Assembly (NCBI GenBank): GCA_903813345.2
Contig: CAIIXF020000007.1
Coordinates: forward strand, 17,659,564-17,723,563
Source of the DNA: Owenia fusiformis
Taxonomy: Eukaryota; Annelida; Polychaeta; Sabellida; Oweniidae
DNA: 64,000 nucleotides
Direction of reading: 5' to 3'
Part shown: piece after piece, positions 13,101 to 24,957 of the stretch
Layout: every line of letters begins with the position of its first letter
Numbering within the stretch: the stretch's first letter is position 1
Translations under genes and position numbers: made by a program
Notes under the pieces: generated by a model
Told to the model about the DNA's origin: nothing
Seen by the model: the letters and a program-made list of their open reading frames with translations, nothing else
Database searches by the model: none

Positions 13101-15324
13101 GACAAACTTGAGAACAGGGGTCACTACGCTCAGAAGTCACTCACTGTAAGTTGACAAGAATCCTTTAAATTGCCCACTTGTCACTTGGTACTTTGTGCAA
13201 TGATGAAACATTAAAGTTAGAAGATATTCTTTGTTTCATCTAAAATTTAAGCACCTTTGTGAGTTGGATGCAAATTAAACCAAACTACCACAGTATCTGA
13301 CCTTCCAGTAGTTTTCAGTTTTAATAGTACAATCAGATATACACCAAGTATTGCCCAACACATGACCACACTAACAAACTTGTTACTGTTCCAGGGCAAA
13401 TCCATTAACAAGGCTGCCAGTAAGCTTGCCCGTGATGTAGCCAATGAGGGAGATGCCCTTGTAGCTGGGGGCATGTGCCAGACACCAACATATCTCAGTG
13501 GAATTGGGAAGGAGGCAACACAGAAGATGTTCCAAGTTCAACTGGATGCCTTCATTGAAGAAGATGTAGACTTCCTCATTTGTGAGGTATTTACACAGGA
13601 GATAAATGCAACAATTTAATTTTATAATGCCCCTAGTTTTTGACTCATTTAAATTGTAATGCAATACCAAACTTTCCATACATCAGTTAATATGTTTTTG
13701 AGACAACTCAAGTAAAATGCTGTGAATTAAAATATAAATATGACCAGACTCAGAGGAATTAAGAACACATTGGCCATATGTTTCAGTACTTTGAACATGT
13801 TGAGGAGGCAGAGTGGGCTATTGAAGTATGTAAGAAGTCTGGCAAACCAGTGGCTGGTACTATGTGTATTGGGCCAGAGGGAGATCTACATGGTGTAACA
13901 GCAGGAGAGTGTGCAGTCAGACTTGCTAAAGCAGGTGAGCCACACACAATTATATGCTTTGGTATATGGCCTCTTACAGTGGAACATAGCAGTGTATTTG
14001 TTGAATTGAACAACTAGGCAAAAATGACACCAACAGCATTTAACATACATCAAATAAAATCTCCATCAAACACATATCAAACTTATATCATCATGTTATA
14101 TTTTGTTTCCTAGGTGCTGATATTGTTGGTGTAAACTGCCACTTTGATCCCCAGATATCCCTAGAATGTATCAGTAAGATGAAGGAGGGTCTTGATGCCG
14201 CAGGTCTGAAACCTTATCTCATGGCCCAACCTCTGGCCTACCACACACCTGATTGCAACAAACAGGGCTTCATTGATCTGCCAGAGTTCCCTTTTGGTGA
14301 GTTGAGGTTCAATATTGAAGCACTGTAAAGAGATGCTCCGGTAGAATGCAAACAAGGCAGTATTCAAAACAAAATATTCTTAAAAAATGCTTGATATGCC
14401 AAATTGGTAATTGATGAGAAATATATATATATATCATATGCTTTTATAAATATTTCAACATTACACCATTCTCTTTGTAGCACTGGAACCACGTATCTGC
14501 ACCAGATGGGACATGCACAAATATGCAAGAGATGCATACAACCTTGGGGTGCGATACATTGGGGGCTGCTGTGGGTTTGAAGCATATCACGTAAGGGCAA
14601 TCGCAGAGGAGCTAGCTGAGGAGAGAGGGGCTAAGCCAGCAGGGTCAGATAAACATGGCATGTGGGGACAGGAACTCAAGATGCATACTAAGCCCTGGGT
14701 TAGAGCAAGGTAAAAACACTGTATACCAGAACTAAACTGTAAATTAGATTTTGTCTTATTTCAAACTTTGATATCTTTATTTCCTTTTGAATATAAGATT
14801 TCTTTGTCACCTGTAAATATTAAAATAAAGATTATTGTTGTTTTTCAAGTTGGAAATGGGAACTGAATTTACAGTCATTTTTCACTGATCGTATTTCTGT
14901 ATCACTTGAGTATTAATGAAACGTTCCATTGTCTTGTGATTTTCGATAGTGAAATGTGATTATGGTTCTGGGAGTGTTTATGATATTGTGGTTTTGTTTG
15001 CCTAATGACTGCTATGTTTCTAAATGTTTCTTTTGTTTTGGTACAGTGCTTTTTCTTTTAGCTCTTGTACTAACTGTATATAATACCAAATGATACAGAA
15101 TGATTAAACCTATAAATAAAACCTTGCATCCATTGTATTTCAGAGCAAATAAAGAATACTGGGAGACTACAAAGCCTGCCACTGGCAGACCTTACTCTGC
15201 CAGCATGGCTAAGCCAGCAGGGTGGGGTATCACCCAGGGCAATGAGGAACTGAAGCAACATGCAGAGGGAACAACCAGTGATGAGCTGCAGCATGTCAGA
15301 GATATTGCTTCAAGCAAGAAGTAA
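10182..15324 (+). CDS. BHMT: Betaine-homocysteine S-methyltransferase (8 coding exons)
   Basis: This cytosolic zinc enzyme moves a methyl group from betaine to homocysteine, giving dimethylglycine and methionine. Exons: 10182-10184, 12594-12732, 13027-13145, 13395-13586, 13787-13934, 14114-14296, 14481-14709, 15144-15324. They sum to 1,194 nt, 397 residues; human BHMT has 406. The first coding exon is only the ATG, followed directly by GTAAGT. Exon 2 starts PKKGILERL in phase 0. Asp18 (GDGGFVF), Cys209 (VNCHFDP) and Cys291-Cys292 (GGCCGFE) correspond to human Asp26 and the three zinc ligands Cys217, Cys299 and Cys300, all with a constant offset of 8. The long C-terminal arm typical of BHMT is present. 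Intron 1 is 2.4 kb and holds two MITEs. The gene is divergent from DMGDH, which uses its product. Confidence 0.98.
10405..10675. mobile_element. MITE in BHMT intron 1 (family shared with 56.6 kb)
   Basis: The left part reads 'ctctataccataggataaca' and the right part 'gtccgggagagaaacctatg', an inverted pair in outline. The same two phrases bracket a longer copy at 56597-57180. There is no coding sequence. The boundaries are approximate. Confidence 0.55.
12165..12420. mobile_element. Small inverted-repeat element in BHMT intron 1
   Basis: 'catcctccgaagcaggagtc' near 12170 faces 'cctgtaatcggaggatg' near 12402, and 'ccagaatcc' faces 'attctggattttgaag'. It is a non-coding fold-back unit of about 250 bases. 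A lone copy of the right arm lies in the 3' UTR of the EF-hand gene at about 50805-50838, so this is a dispersed family. Confidence 0.6.
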
Positions 15325-15639
15325 ATAACACTCTATGTCCATTTGGGATCGTAGAACATTCAAGACCCCAAGTGCAAACTTCAGACATTATTTAGCCCCA
15401 GGCCTGTTCATAATTGAACTTGTCTACTCTCACCCAATATACAGAAATATGGACCACAGTTTTGGTTCATAGTACTCATATTACAAAATGAAACTCATTT
15501 TTTTAAATAGAAGCACTGAATGTTTTGTATTTGATATATGTATGGTGTGTAGTGTATGGTTTATATGTTGCTCATGTCTAGTGAGATACCTGTGAGTTAG
15601 AGTGACAGTTGTGTACAAACAGTTGTGTGTTTATCAATT

Positions 15640-15645
15640 AATAAA
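15640..15645 (+). terminator. Poly(A) signal of BHMT
   Basis: AATAAA lies 316 bases after the BHMT stop codon. It is the first good signal past the stop. An earlier AATAAA near 14824 lies within the last intron. Confidence 0.7.
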
Positions 15646-16009
15646 GAACTGCTGTATTAAGATAGTTATTCTGTTATATGAATAGAAGCCTGCAGCTACA
15701 TTGCAAATTACAGTAGCTTCAGCAATAAAAATATTTATATCAATGCATATCTACTTATTTCTCCTTCCACATTGATTCCGTATAAATGCCCCAGGGATAT
15801 GTTTTGCCCAAACTCATATGTAATATTAGGTAATTCAAGAGAATCGTATTAGTTATATTGTTCACACATATCTCATTGCTTTTTTTGTAATATGAGATTA
15901 TCACATAAATATCAAATGTTGAGATATAGCCTTTCTAATAGGACCTATTTTTGGAATAGCTTATGTTAAATCACATCAAAAATTGACTGTGTTCACATTC
16001 CTGAATTGC

Positions 16010-17475
16010 TCATAAAACTAGACAAGAACACAAATGTGCACAAAATGTCCCCACCAATGGGTGATCCCATCAAATGGTTATCCTGAAAATGAGTAGACAA
16101 GACTTTACCAACACAATTTGAGGACGGAAAATCCAAAATGGCCACCTTAAAATTTACCCAGAATGCCAAAAATTTAGTCAGTTCTAGATTTTCAAACAAA
16201 GAACCACCCCTGAAAATTTTTAATTGATCTGTCACACAGTTAACCAGAAAACATGTAAACAAGACTTTACAGACAAGATTTTAGGATGGAAAATCCAAAA
16301 TGGCTGCCTTGACATTTACCCAGAATGTCAAAAAACTAATCTGTTTCTAGATTTTCATACTAAGAATCATCCCTGAAAATATGACATTGATCTACCAAAT
16401 GGTTCACCTGAAAACGCCTAGACAAGACTTTACGGACAAGATTTTAAGACAGAAAATCCAAAATGGCTGCCTTGACATTTATCCAGAATGCCAAAAAGCT
16501 AATCAGATCAAGATTTTCATACTAAGAATCATCCCTGAAAATTTAAAATTGATCAACAGAACGGTTCACCTGGAAATGCGTAGACAAGACTTTACAGACA
16601 AGATTTTAGGATGGAAAATCCAAAATGGCTGCCTTGACATTTACCCAGAATGCCAAAAAACTAATTAGTTCTACATTTTCATACTAAGAATCATCCCTGA
16701 AAATTTGAAATTGATCTACCAAACGGTTCACCTGAAATGCGTAGACAAGTTTTTACAAACAAGATTTTAGGACGGAAAATCCAAAATGGCTGCCTTGACA
16801 TTTACCCAGAATGCCAAAAAACTAACCAAATCTAGATTTTTATACTAAGAATCATCCCTGAAAATCTGAAATTGATCCACCAAACGGTTCACCTGAAAAC
16901 ACATAGACAAGACTTCACAGACAAGATTTTAGGACGGAAAAATCCAAAATGGCCGACAATAAAAAAGTGATTATGAGTTTTTGCTGATTTCTTTTTACAA
17001 AATTATCACATATAACTACTGTTAACAATAACATAGGCTTTTTCAACAAAGTACATCTGAAATTATATATAAAGCTACTAAATAGTTAAAGTATGAAAAC
17101 TCAAAAACACCATTCAATATGATACAAAGTATTATCGTGCGCTAACTTTTCTTAAGACATTCAAAATGGCTGACATGACTGAGCTAACAGGTCCAAAACC
17201 TAATCAGATCTAGAATGAAGTGAGCTGAACAAGACAAGGATTTTAGCATTTGACTTCAAAATGGCCGACAGGAAGTAGGTATCGACTTAAAATTTTTTCA
17301 TCCACATCTATATGCACTCATAAGTTATCCCTGAAAATTTGAAGGTGATATCTGTAGCGGTTTTGGAGAAAACTCCCAGACGTACGGACGGACAGACGTA
17401 CCGACGGACAGACAGACGGATGCGCCTAGGCCGACAATATGGCCCCACACTATGTGGTGGGGACATAACAAGAAG
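16010..17475. repeat. AAAATGGC tandem array with GGAC-rich tail
   Basis: Six or so degenerate units of about 140-160 bases repeat the phrases 'gttcacctgaaaa', 'tagacaagactttacagaca', 'gaaaatccaaaatggctgcc' and 'acccagaatgccaaaa'. The array ends with 'ggagaaaactcccagacg', a run of (R)GACGGAC at 17385-17425 and 'atgtggtggggacataa'. Arrays at 26.2 and 53.8 kb have the same layout with different units. I see no protein coding. It is probably a non-autonomous mobile element with expanded internal repeats. Confidence 0.85.
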
Positions 17476-18115
17476 TATCAAATCCAACCAAACAAAACAT
17501 GTTTCGATATATAGTGGCCATCTTGAAAACTTCTTCTTAAACAGAGCTCCTTTGTCCCTAGGTATCAGCAGATAAAATGAAATCTGTCCACTGCCATTTG
17601 AGTTATCAATTTTTTTTAACAAAAAATGGATGCCACTTTAAATATCAGTGACCACCTTGAATTTTTTTTATGAGGATCCTTTGTCCCTAGGGCATCAGTA
17701 TATAGAATTTGAACCAAATCTGTGCATTGGTATTTTAGTTATCAGATTAAATTTTTTATAAAAAATTTGACCATTTTGAATTTAGTTCTACTCTAGCAGA
17801 AGCTCTATTCCCATAAGGCATCAGCCTATAACATTTGAACCCAATTCGCCCACTGGTATTTTAATTATTGCCTGGACAGCCGAACGAATTGACAGACAGA
17901 TGGAAGATTTGTGACTTAATCTGAATGAGCAAAATTTGATTCTTTGTGGTTGGGTCTTTGCGGAATATCCCATATATTTTTTCCTTTTTGGATATAAACA
18001 AGGTAGCCAAAATAGTGCAAGCAGTGTAGTATAGTATAAACATTTGTTTCTCTTTCTCCATCTCTAAACTGAAATCTTTAACTAACTCCTACCTTCAATA
18101 CAGAATAAGCTTGAA
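17476..18115. other. Intergenic sequence between the repeat array and MRPL9
   Basis: Repeated phrases such as 'ctttgtccctagggcatcag' recur at least three times, at about 17550, 17690 and 17815. This is old tandem repeat material related to the array on its left. No gene is visible. Confidence 0.5.
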
Positions 18116-18117
18116 TC

Positions 18118-18123
18118 TTTATT
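18118..18123 (-). terminator. Poly(A) signal of MRPL9
   Basis: AATAAA on the minus strand lies 100 bases after the MRPL9 stop codon at 18223. Confidence 0.65.
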
Positions 18124-18222
18124 CCTTGATGTTTAGCTTGATAATTCCATTAAAATCCACTCAATCCATATTGCAATATTCAATAGCCACACATTATTAA
18201 GTCAGTGTCATTTCACACATGG

Positions 18223-21200
18223 CTATCTATCAATTTGAACTTGGTCCATGCCATCTTGTCTCAACTTAGCAAGCTTCTTTGGTGTAGTTATAGTGAATGC
18301 CTTGGGGAGCTCAGGAGGGGGGCACCTACCAGGTACCTTACTTACTGGGTAGAGCATGGTCTTCACTTCAACTTTCTGACAGCCATTCACCTGCAAATAA
18401 TAGAGTAATAGTTACATGCAATAATAATGATAAGCTTACAATAGAACATGAGCTTTTTATTAATGTATGCTGATAATCTGGCTTCTCCAAACCATGGGCT
18501 TTCAACTCTAATTGAAAGCCCATGTCCAAATATACCATAGTTTATTCTGTTACTTTACGGGTAATTATCTTCATTATATTGATACGTTGACTCATCATCA
18601 ATGTCTCCATGATTTAATTGAAGCAATATTTGCAAATGAATGTGGAAACGTGAAAGTGAAGAAACATACCGTTACTGTTACATAGAAGGCATCTGTAATG
18701 CTAGTGATTGGTTCCTCAGGCAAAGTGATTGCCTCCTCTGGTACAACAGCACCCTGGAATACAACAGGCAATGAAATAACACGCTTAGTGTTATTTAGTT
18801 TAGCAGTAACAGATTCAGGAAATACATTGATTTGATGAAAGTTGGATATTTTTTCTGGGTGTTTACTTTAACTAACGAGGTATATGCCCTTAATGCAGAC
18901 TGCATGCAGAAAATGAAAAGAAATTTACACCGTACTGATGATTTACACATCCTGTATTTTGGGCACATTAGTAACTACACAATAATAATTTAATTCACAC
19001 ATTTGAAAAAGTTCTAACACTGGCGCTCTGTTCAAGAAATTAATATTGGATAAAATAATATTAAACTTACTATTTTTCTGAAAGCGACTTTTATGTGTTT
19101 TTTGTTTAGTGCCCATTCATGATCAATATTCATTGGAACAGCTAGAAACATTCCCCCTAGCTGCCTTAAAGTCTGTAAAAGAGTTGCAATATTAATATAA
19201 CTTTTATTGGACCAGGTGTAAGATAAAAATAGTACACATAGACATTATCATGAAACAGGGATAACTAGAAAAAGAGCAACTAATGTAGCAATTCCCAACT
19301 AACAAGACATATCTATTTAAATCAAAAAATTGAAAACTAAATAAAATATAAAATTTGAACTGATTTCTATCAATTTTCTTGTCTCCAGACGGATCGGATG
19401 AATGGAATGGTTAAGCTTTGTTCTATGGGATAATCAGAATGTTAAATGTTTACTGATAATAGGAGTTGTCAGATGTACCCACCATGGCAGTATAAATGCT
19501 CTCAGTTTGTTCTTTATAACCACTGCTACTCTGAAACGAAGATATGATCCAGTTAGGCTGCTGCAGTTCTTCTTAACAATACATGGTTCATTGCATATTG
19601 ATATAGAATGAAGTTAATTATTCAACAGAAAAATATAAAATTAACACATAAAAGTGGTCATGAATTTGATATGATATAATAGTACTATTGTTCATTTCAA
19701 TTTTTCTTTCCTCTCGTGGTACCATACCCCACAAATTCAGCAGCCGTGTGTATTTAGTACAATCAAATATACACTCCCCTCCATAAGTTTGGCAACCTTT
19801 TTTCTCCATTGAACTACGTGTTAAAGCCTCTTTACGTTTGAATTTTTATTTACTTAACCGGCGATGAAATAACTTATGATATTGATGGAAACATAACTTG
19901 ACTTTATTTCCAATACCTCCAAATTTTCTCAATTTTTTTCCTCAATTACAATAGGTCGAAAATTGATGATACATTTGATTAATTTTTGAAAATCGTCATT
20001 CTCATGTAATCCAATAGGAAATGGAGGGTTCAGGGCAAATAAGAAATCAGGATATCTTTTCAGTAAAAGATTCAGCAAAAAATATTTTCATATAGAAAAT
20101 TGAATTGTCTAACTTTTTTGAACACTAAGTGTTTAATTTATTTGATGAATATTAAAGTAACAGCGCTTCAAAGTCATTTTTGAAAATTATTTTTCGCCTC
20201 CTGTGTTATTTCAATGGGAGAGGTTTTTTGAAAAACAATTTTGACTTTAAAGCCCTATAACTTTGTTGAACCTGAAGAAACATATCAATTTTTTGTTAAA
20301 TAAAGTTCGCAAATTCAATTACCTGCCTAACTCATATTTTTTGCAAGGACTCAGATGGATGGATATTCTGTCATATGACTTGCGGCAAACCTACCATTTC
20401 CCATTGGTTAACATGGGAATGTCGATTTTCAAAAATTCATCAAATTCATCATCAATTTTCAACCTATTGTAATTGAGGAAAAAAATTGAGAAAATTTGGA
20501 GGTATTGGAATTAAAGTCAAATTACGTTTCCATCAATAGTACAAGTATTTTCATCGCAGGTTAAGTAAATAAAAATTCAAAGGTAAAGAGGCTTTAACAC
20601 GTAGTTCAATGGGGGAAAAAGGTTACCAAACTTATGGAGGGGAGTGTAAATGTATATTACGTATCATTTATTTGTTACAAAATTGATAATTTATTACATG
20701 ATTTTACAGACACTAAGTACAATGTACTAAGAAAATGTTTACATGATGTAAAATGTTTACATGATGTTCACCTTTTCTCTTTCATTTTCTGCAAGGTTCT
20801 CTGGGGAGGCGTATGTGGCTTGACCGAGTGGAAATAACTGGTTTCTGAATACACTTCTCTTAACTGTCACTACATCCCCCTTTAGACCTATACCTACAGT
20901 GGAATAAATACAGACTCAGTAAAACCTAGCTTACTGAACATCTGTCTCTAGTGGTCACCTACCCTCCACATATACTCTATTATTATTACCTCTCTGTTAG
21001 TGAACACCTACCAACACTGAACATTTTTTCTAGGCAAAATAATGTTCAATAAACACAGGTTTTAATGTATGATGCCATCCAATATTTTAAATCATTGTAT
21101 CAAACCTAAATATTCATTAGCAACTTCATTTCTATATAAAAACATTACTTTAAGCATGACCTTAATTGCTCCACCTACCATCTACATTTTCTGTCAATAT

Positions 21201-22394
21201 TACTTCTATAGGAGGCCTTGGCTGTTGATTTGTGTCTTCAATGAGATCATATACGAAATGCTTAGCTTTGTACCGACTTCTGTTAGGTTCATTATCATGG
21301 CCAGCCCCAATGTCATTCTGGCGTTTCAATACAAATGTGCTCTGGAAAACCAAAATTTATGAATCCTATTTAATAAAATGAAGAAAAACTAAAGTAAGTT
21401 CAAAAGTATATTTAACTACTGTAGTTATAACTTTTCATTAATCAGTAAATAGAAAATAAAAATTACAAAGAAATTTCAAATTTGGTGCTAAGAGCTGGGT
21501 GTACAGCAATATAAATATTTCATTTTTCGTGATATTTCAAGATGGCCAATGGGGTAGTGGAATATCATCTTGTGAAAGTGCCACAGGTATAACTGAAAAT
21601 ACAGTCGACAAAAAAGTGTACTGAGATGGAAAGAGAATAACTCTGTGGAAGATGGAGGAATATTCTTGAAATTTTGTAATCGAACAGACAATTTGATTAT
21701 CATGAGTTTCACCAAGTAACTCGTTAGAAAAAAGCTTGTACACCATACCCTATTCTGACAGACAATTTAATAATCATAAATATCAGAAAGTTTGACTCTA
21801 GGTAATTTTATTTAGTTTTAAAGAAAAGCGTATTTTTGCACCATCACCCATTTTTCACATTTGGAATTGAATGAAACAAAACTACAGTAGAACCTGTATA
21901 TCTGAACACCTGGCTAATCCGAACACCTTCCAATCTGAACACTTTTTTTTCGGCCCCATTTTTTCCTCCCATTGACTCCCATGTTAAATAAAATTTGAAA
22001 TGTGAACACCTCTCAATTTGAACAGTGAACAGTCATATTTGAAAAATTAACCTGTCTAATCTGAACACTTTTCATAATATTTCACATGTTTCATACAAAA
22101 TTGCTCAAATATTGTTATGATATCAAAACTTTGGGAAAAAAACTTGAATGGTCTTGATTATAATAGGCCTTTCCAATCTGAACGCTTTAAGCCGGTCCCA
22201 ATGGCGTTCGTATTAGACAGGTTTTACTGTATTCTAATAGAGATGAAATCCAGAATAATGGTGTTCTTCAAATAAAGTGGACACACAGCCACTGTAATAT
22301 TTACCCTTGTTTGTTGAGAAAGAGGCAGGTTGGCAGACTTGAGCAGATCACGACACAGCTGGTGCACAACGCATAGAGACTTGCGATACATCAT
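18223..22394 (-). CDS. MRPL9: Mitochondrial large-subunit ribosomal protein bL9m (7 exons)
   Basis: This is a structural protein of the mitochondrial 39S ribosomal subunit. Exons: 22394-22305, 21341-21179, 20893-20772, 19530-19483, 19172-19071, 18753-18670, 18390-18223. They sum to 777 nt, 258 residues; human MRPL9 has 267. The L9 signature runs over exons 2-3: RYKAKHFVYDLIEDT, then PIEVILTENVDGIGLKGDVV and FRNQLFPLGQATYASPEN. Exon 6 has LPEEPIT, followed across the next junction by VTVTVNG, as in the human protein. The N-terminus (MMYRKSLCVVHQLCRDLLKS) is basic, as in an import signal. The 48-nt exon 4 is the weakest part of the model, but its phase and length fit the gap. The 1.2-kb intron between exons 3 and 4 holds an 875-bp MITE, and the first intron holds a pogo-like MITE. 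Confidence 0.93.
18493..18524. repeat. Perfect short palindrome CATGGGCTTTCAA...TTGAAAGCCCATG
   Basis: Two 13-base arms, CATGGGCTTTCAA and TTGAAAGCCCATG, are separated by six bases within the last MRPL9 intron. Related palindromes lie at 9921-9957 and 46231-46263, with a lone arm at about 46315-46331. Confidence 0.8.
19772..20646. mobile_element. Tc1/mariner-type MITE with long inverted arms
   Basis: The element is 875 bases with TA on both sides. The terminal inverted repeats start CACTCCCCTCCATAAGTTTG and continue as near-complementary arms of about 250 bases each ('aagcctctttac', 'caatacctccaaattttctc' and their complements on the right). The centre has no transposase. It sits in a MRPL9 intron. 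Confidence 0.88.
20915..21060. mobile_element. Pogo/Tigger-like fragment
   Basis: 'cagtaaaacctagcttactg' and 'tctctagtggtcacctac' resemble the ends of the pogo-like MITE at 21885 and the fragment at 55813 ('agtgaacacc'). Only one end is clear. It lies in the MRPL9 intron between exons 2 and 3. Confidence 0.45.
21885..22229. mobile_element. Pogo-like MITE in MRPL9 intron 1
   Basis: It is bounded by TA and has inverted ends CAGTAGAACCTGTATATCTG and CGTATTAGACAGGTTTTACTG. CAGTARAACCTSG-like ends with 'ctgaacac' subrepeats are typical of pogo/Tigger MITEs. It is 345 bases and non-coding. Confidence 0.75.
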
Positions 22395-23680
22395 GTTACT
22401 GCAGCTCTTGAGACAGGAACATGCAATTGGACTTTTGAAAGGAAAAACAGGTAAATAAATTAAAGGCCTACAGTAGAGTTGAGCATAGTTGACAATAATA
22501 TAGTTTACTCCTTTTGAATTGTTAAAAATTCGAACAGTCCTAGTAATTACACTCGTAAACATCATAAATAAACTATGAGAAAGAGTCCAATTACATTTTC
22601 TTCTTCTTAATACTCTAAATTTCATAATGTTGGTTGATTAAAAAATAATATGACATGACAAGTCATTATATTTTGACCATCATACTTGAGATTGTTAATT
22701 TATTACATTCACATAAATGTAATACATTGACAACCTCAAAATATGTTTAAAAATAGATTGTAAACTGGATTATCACATTTGAATCTGTTTAATTATTATT
22801 TTGGATTTTTATCACCACTTCAAAAATTTAACCATAGCTCATTCATGGAATTCTAGCAAATTCTTGTAATCTGTCACTTGAACAGAGGGTGAGAAGAAAC
22901 TTTTCTCAAGAAAATGACTGTGTTTTTTACTGCATTTGGATCCAATTTTGAGTATCTGCCTACTGATTACCGAATGGGCTCAGATTTGACTTAAAAAAAA
23001 GTCATGTAAATATGAGTAAGTTTCTACCAAATGATTCGATTGAGGCATTTGAACTTTTTCTAAAAATAGATTTTTCGACCGTCGGACAGAAACTGAAAAA
23101 TATTTTAAAGGCATACTGTAACAGTAACAGCTGACAAAATGGTTAAAAAAATTTCTCAGGCTTTAGAGTCGACTTCACGATTTAAAACCTTCTCTGGGGA
23201 TTCTATTTTCAAACTATGCATGAAAGTCAAAGTTGCCTATTGAACCTTAAAAAGTGATATTTAGACTGAGGATTGAAAGGTGTTCACGACAACTTTCAGC
23301 TCATCTTTATTACGACAGACCAGAAGTGAATTTTAAGTCAAGTAAATGGTTCTTTTTTATGAAGCAGGGAAGTCAAAACATTACTAATAGAAATCATAGT
23401 AAACATTAGAAGATCATTTAGAAGCATTTAAAATGAATCCACAGCAAAATCTGAATAATTGAAATATTCACACACGGACACAGAACGCACTTCCGGTTTT
23501 ATAATCTTTAACTTTATCAATCAAAAAATATATCGATATCTGCTAAAATATGTTATGTATACTTGTGTTGATTGTTAAATTACAAAATAAGTATAGGATA
23601 AAGAATATGTAAAAGTCGTTTGATCTTGTCCCAGAAGCAATATTTTGTTATTTTTATCGCGTAGAATTCCTTTAAGGTAC
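22395..23680. other. Intergenic sequence upstream of MRPL9
   Basis: This AT-rich stretch contains the MRPL9 promoter region at its left edge. No TATA box or other gene stands out. Confidence 0.4.
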
Positions 23681-24065
23681 AGCTGAAAAATAACATTTTG
23701 GGAAAAAATTGCTTTACCTGCACATGTTATTTTCTGGTACAAAATAAAGTATGAAGACATGTGTTAATTTCCTGCTTTTTTCAGGAAAGTATCATACATT
23801 GTCATCTTTTAGTAATTCTGGTAAGAGTTCAATGGGAACTCCAGGAAATTCTGATATTTCACACTTTCTATTTTTCCAAATTTTCTTTAAAAGTTTCCAG
23901 ACAACACAGGAGTTACTATTGACCTGTTTCCAGGTTTACTAAAAGAAGACAATGTAATGATACTTTCCTGAAAAAAGCAAGGAAATTAAACATGCCTTCA
24001 TACTTAATTTTGTTCCAGCAAATAACATGTGCAGGTATAGTTATTTTCCAGTTGTACCTGAAACA
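23681..24065. mobile_element. Fold-back element, about 385 bp
   Basis: The left arm reads 'aggtacagctgaaaaataac', 'cctgcacatgttattt' and 'ttttttcaggaaagtatcat'. The right arm carries the complements 'atgatactttcctgaaaaaa', 'aaataacatgtgcagg' and 'agttgtacct'. The pairing runs almost to the centre. It is non-coding. Confidence 0.8.
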
Positions 24066-24957
24066 GTAAATCTGATAGATCTATATGCAAATGTAATTCA
24101 TGTGCAGTATGAATACGTTTTTCCATATATTATTGCATAATAATCTTTTGATTTATTTTATAAGTTCAACTGGTTGCTTTGTAGCAGTCTGTAGGAGTAC
24201 CCACAAACCCGCATCAGAATCATTCCAGTTTACTTCGGTCCAAAGCCTTCTCTATAATTCCAGCTTTGAGTAAATGTTTACAGCCGTTTACAGCCATTTT
24301 TCAACATTCAGTTTCGAAACGATAATATCATGCATCTTTTTGCGTATAGCAGTCGCTATAGGCTGTCCTTCGTTAAAAATAATATACAGGAATGAACCTA
24401 AGGAAACAAAGAACTCTAGGAACTACCAATTTTTAACAGTGGACGTGTCTTGAGGAAGAAATCAACTCTGGAGCTAATAATTTGGAGGTAAAAATTGTTG
24501 GTTCTTGCATTTTAATCACTTCTTTACATATTCTTCAGATTTCTCAGCAACTAGCGGATGGATTGCTACCATTTTGGGTAACTTTGCTCTGTAGTGTTGT
24601 TTGAATCAGCATGTCAATTATTGAAAGGATTCCTTATGTGGATATATCTAACAATCATTTTCTACAAATTTCAGGAAGCATCAAAAATGACCTCCCTCAT
24701 ACTCTTAATAACCAGTACACACTCATCGGAGGGCTTGCCCGACCCTCCAGACAAGCCCCTGTGGGATTTATCCCTCATTTGCAGGTATGAAGCTTTAGAT
24801 TCATTTATTGTGCTACTTAAAATGAACAAAAAATTATTTTTCTACCACTTGGGAGAGTTTGAGACACGAAACTTAGAATTTAGCTCATTGTGGCAACTTT
24901 TGATGGTTGAGGTTTAGTTTTGTCCACCACTTTATGTAATATTACCATGTTTTCAGG
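24066..24957. other. Intergenic sequence, no gene recognised
   Basis: An open frame of about 107 codons at 24594-24917 has no recognisable motif and no splice-supported extension. I treat it as chance. Confidence 0.4.

Noticed and set aside
16381-16668. 95-codon frame with internal repeats in the AAAATGGC array
   Set aside because: The repeats reflect tandem DNA units whose other copies contain stops and frameshifts.
22224-22625. 133-codon minus-strand frame taken as a whole gene
   Set aside because: Only its part from 22394 to 22305 is coding, as MRPL9 exon 1; the rest is upstream sequence and intron.
24594-24917. 107-codon open frame as a gene
   Set aside because: It has no motif, no supporting splice sites and AT-driven composition, and lies in repeat-rich sequence.
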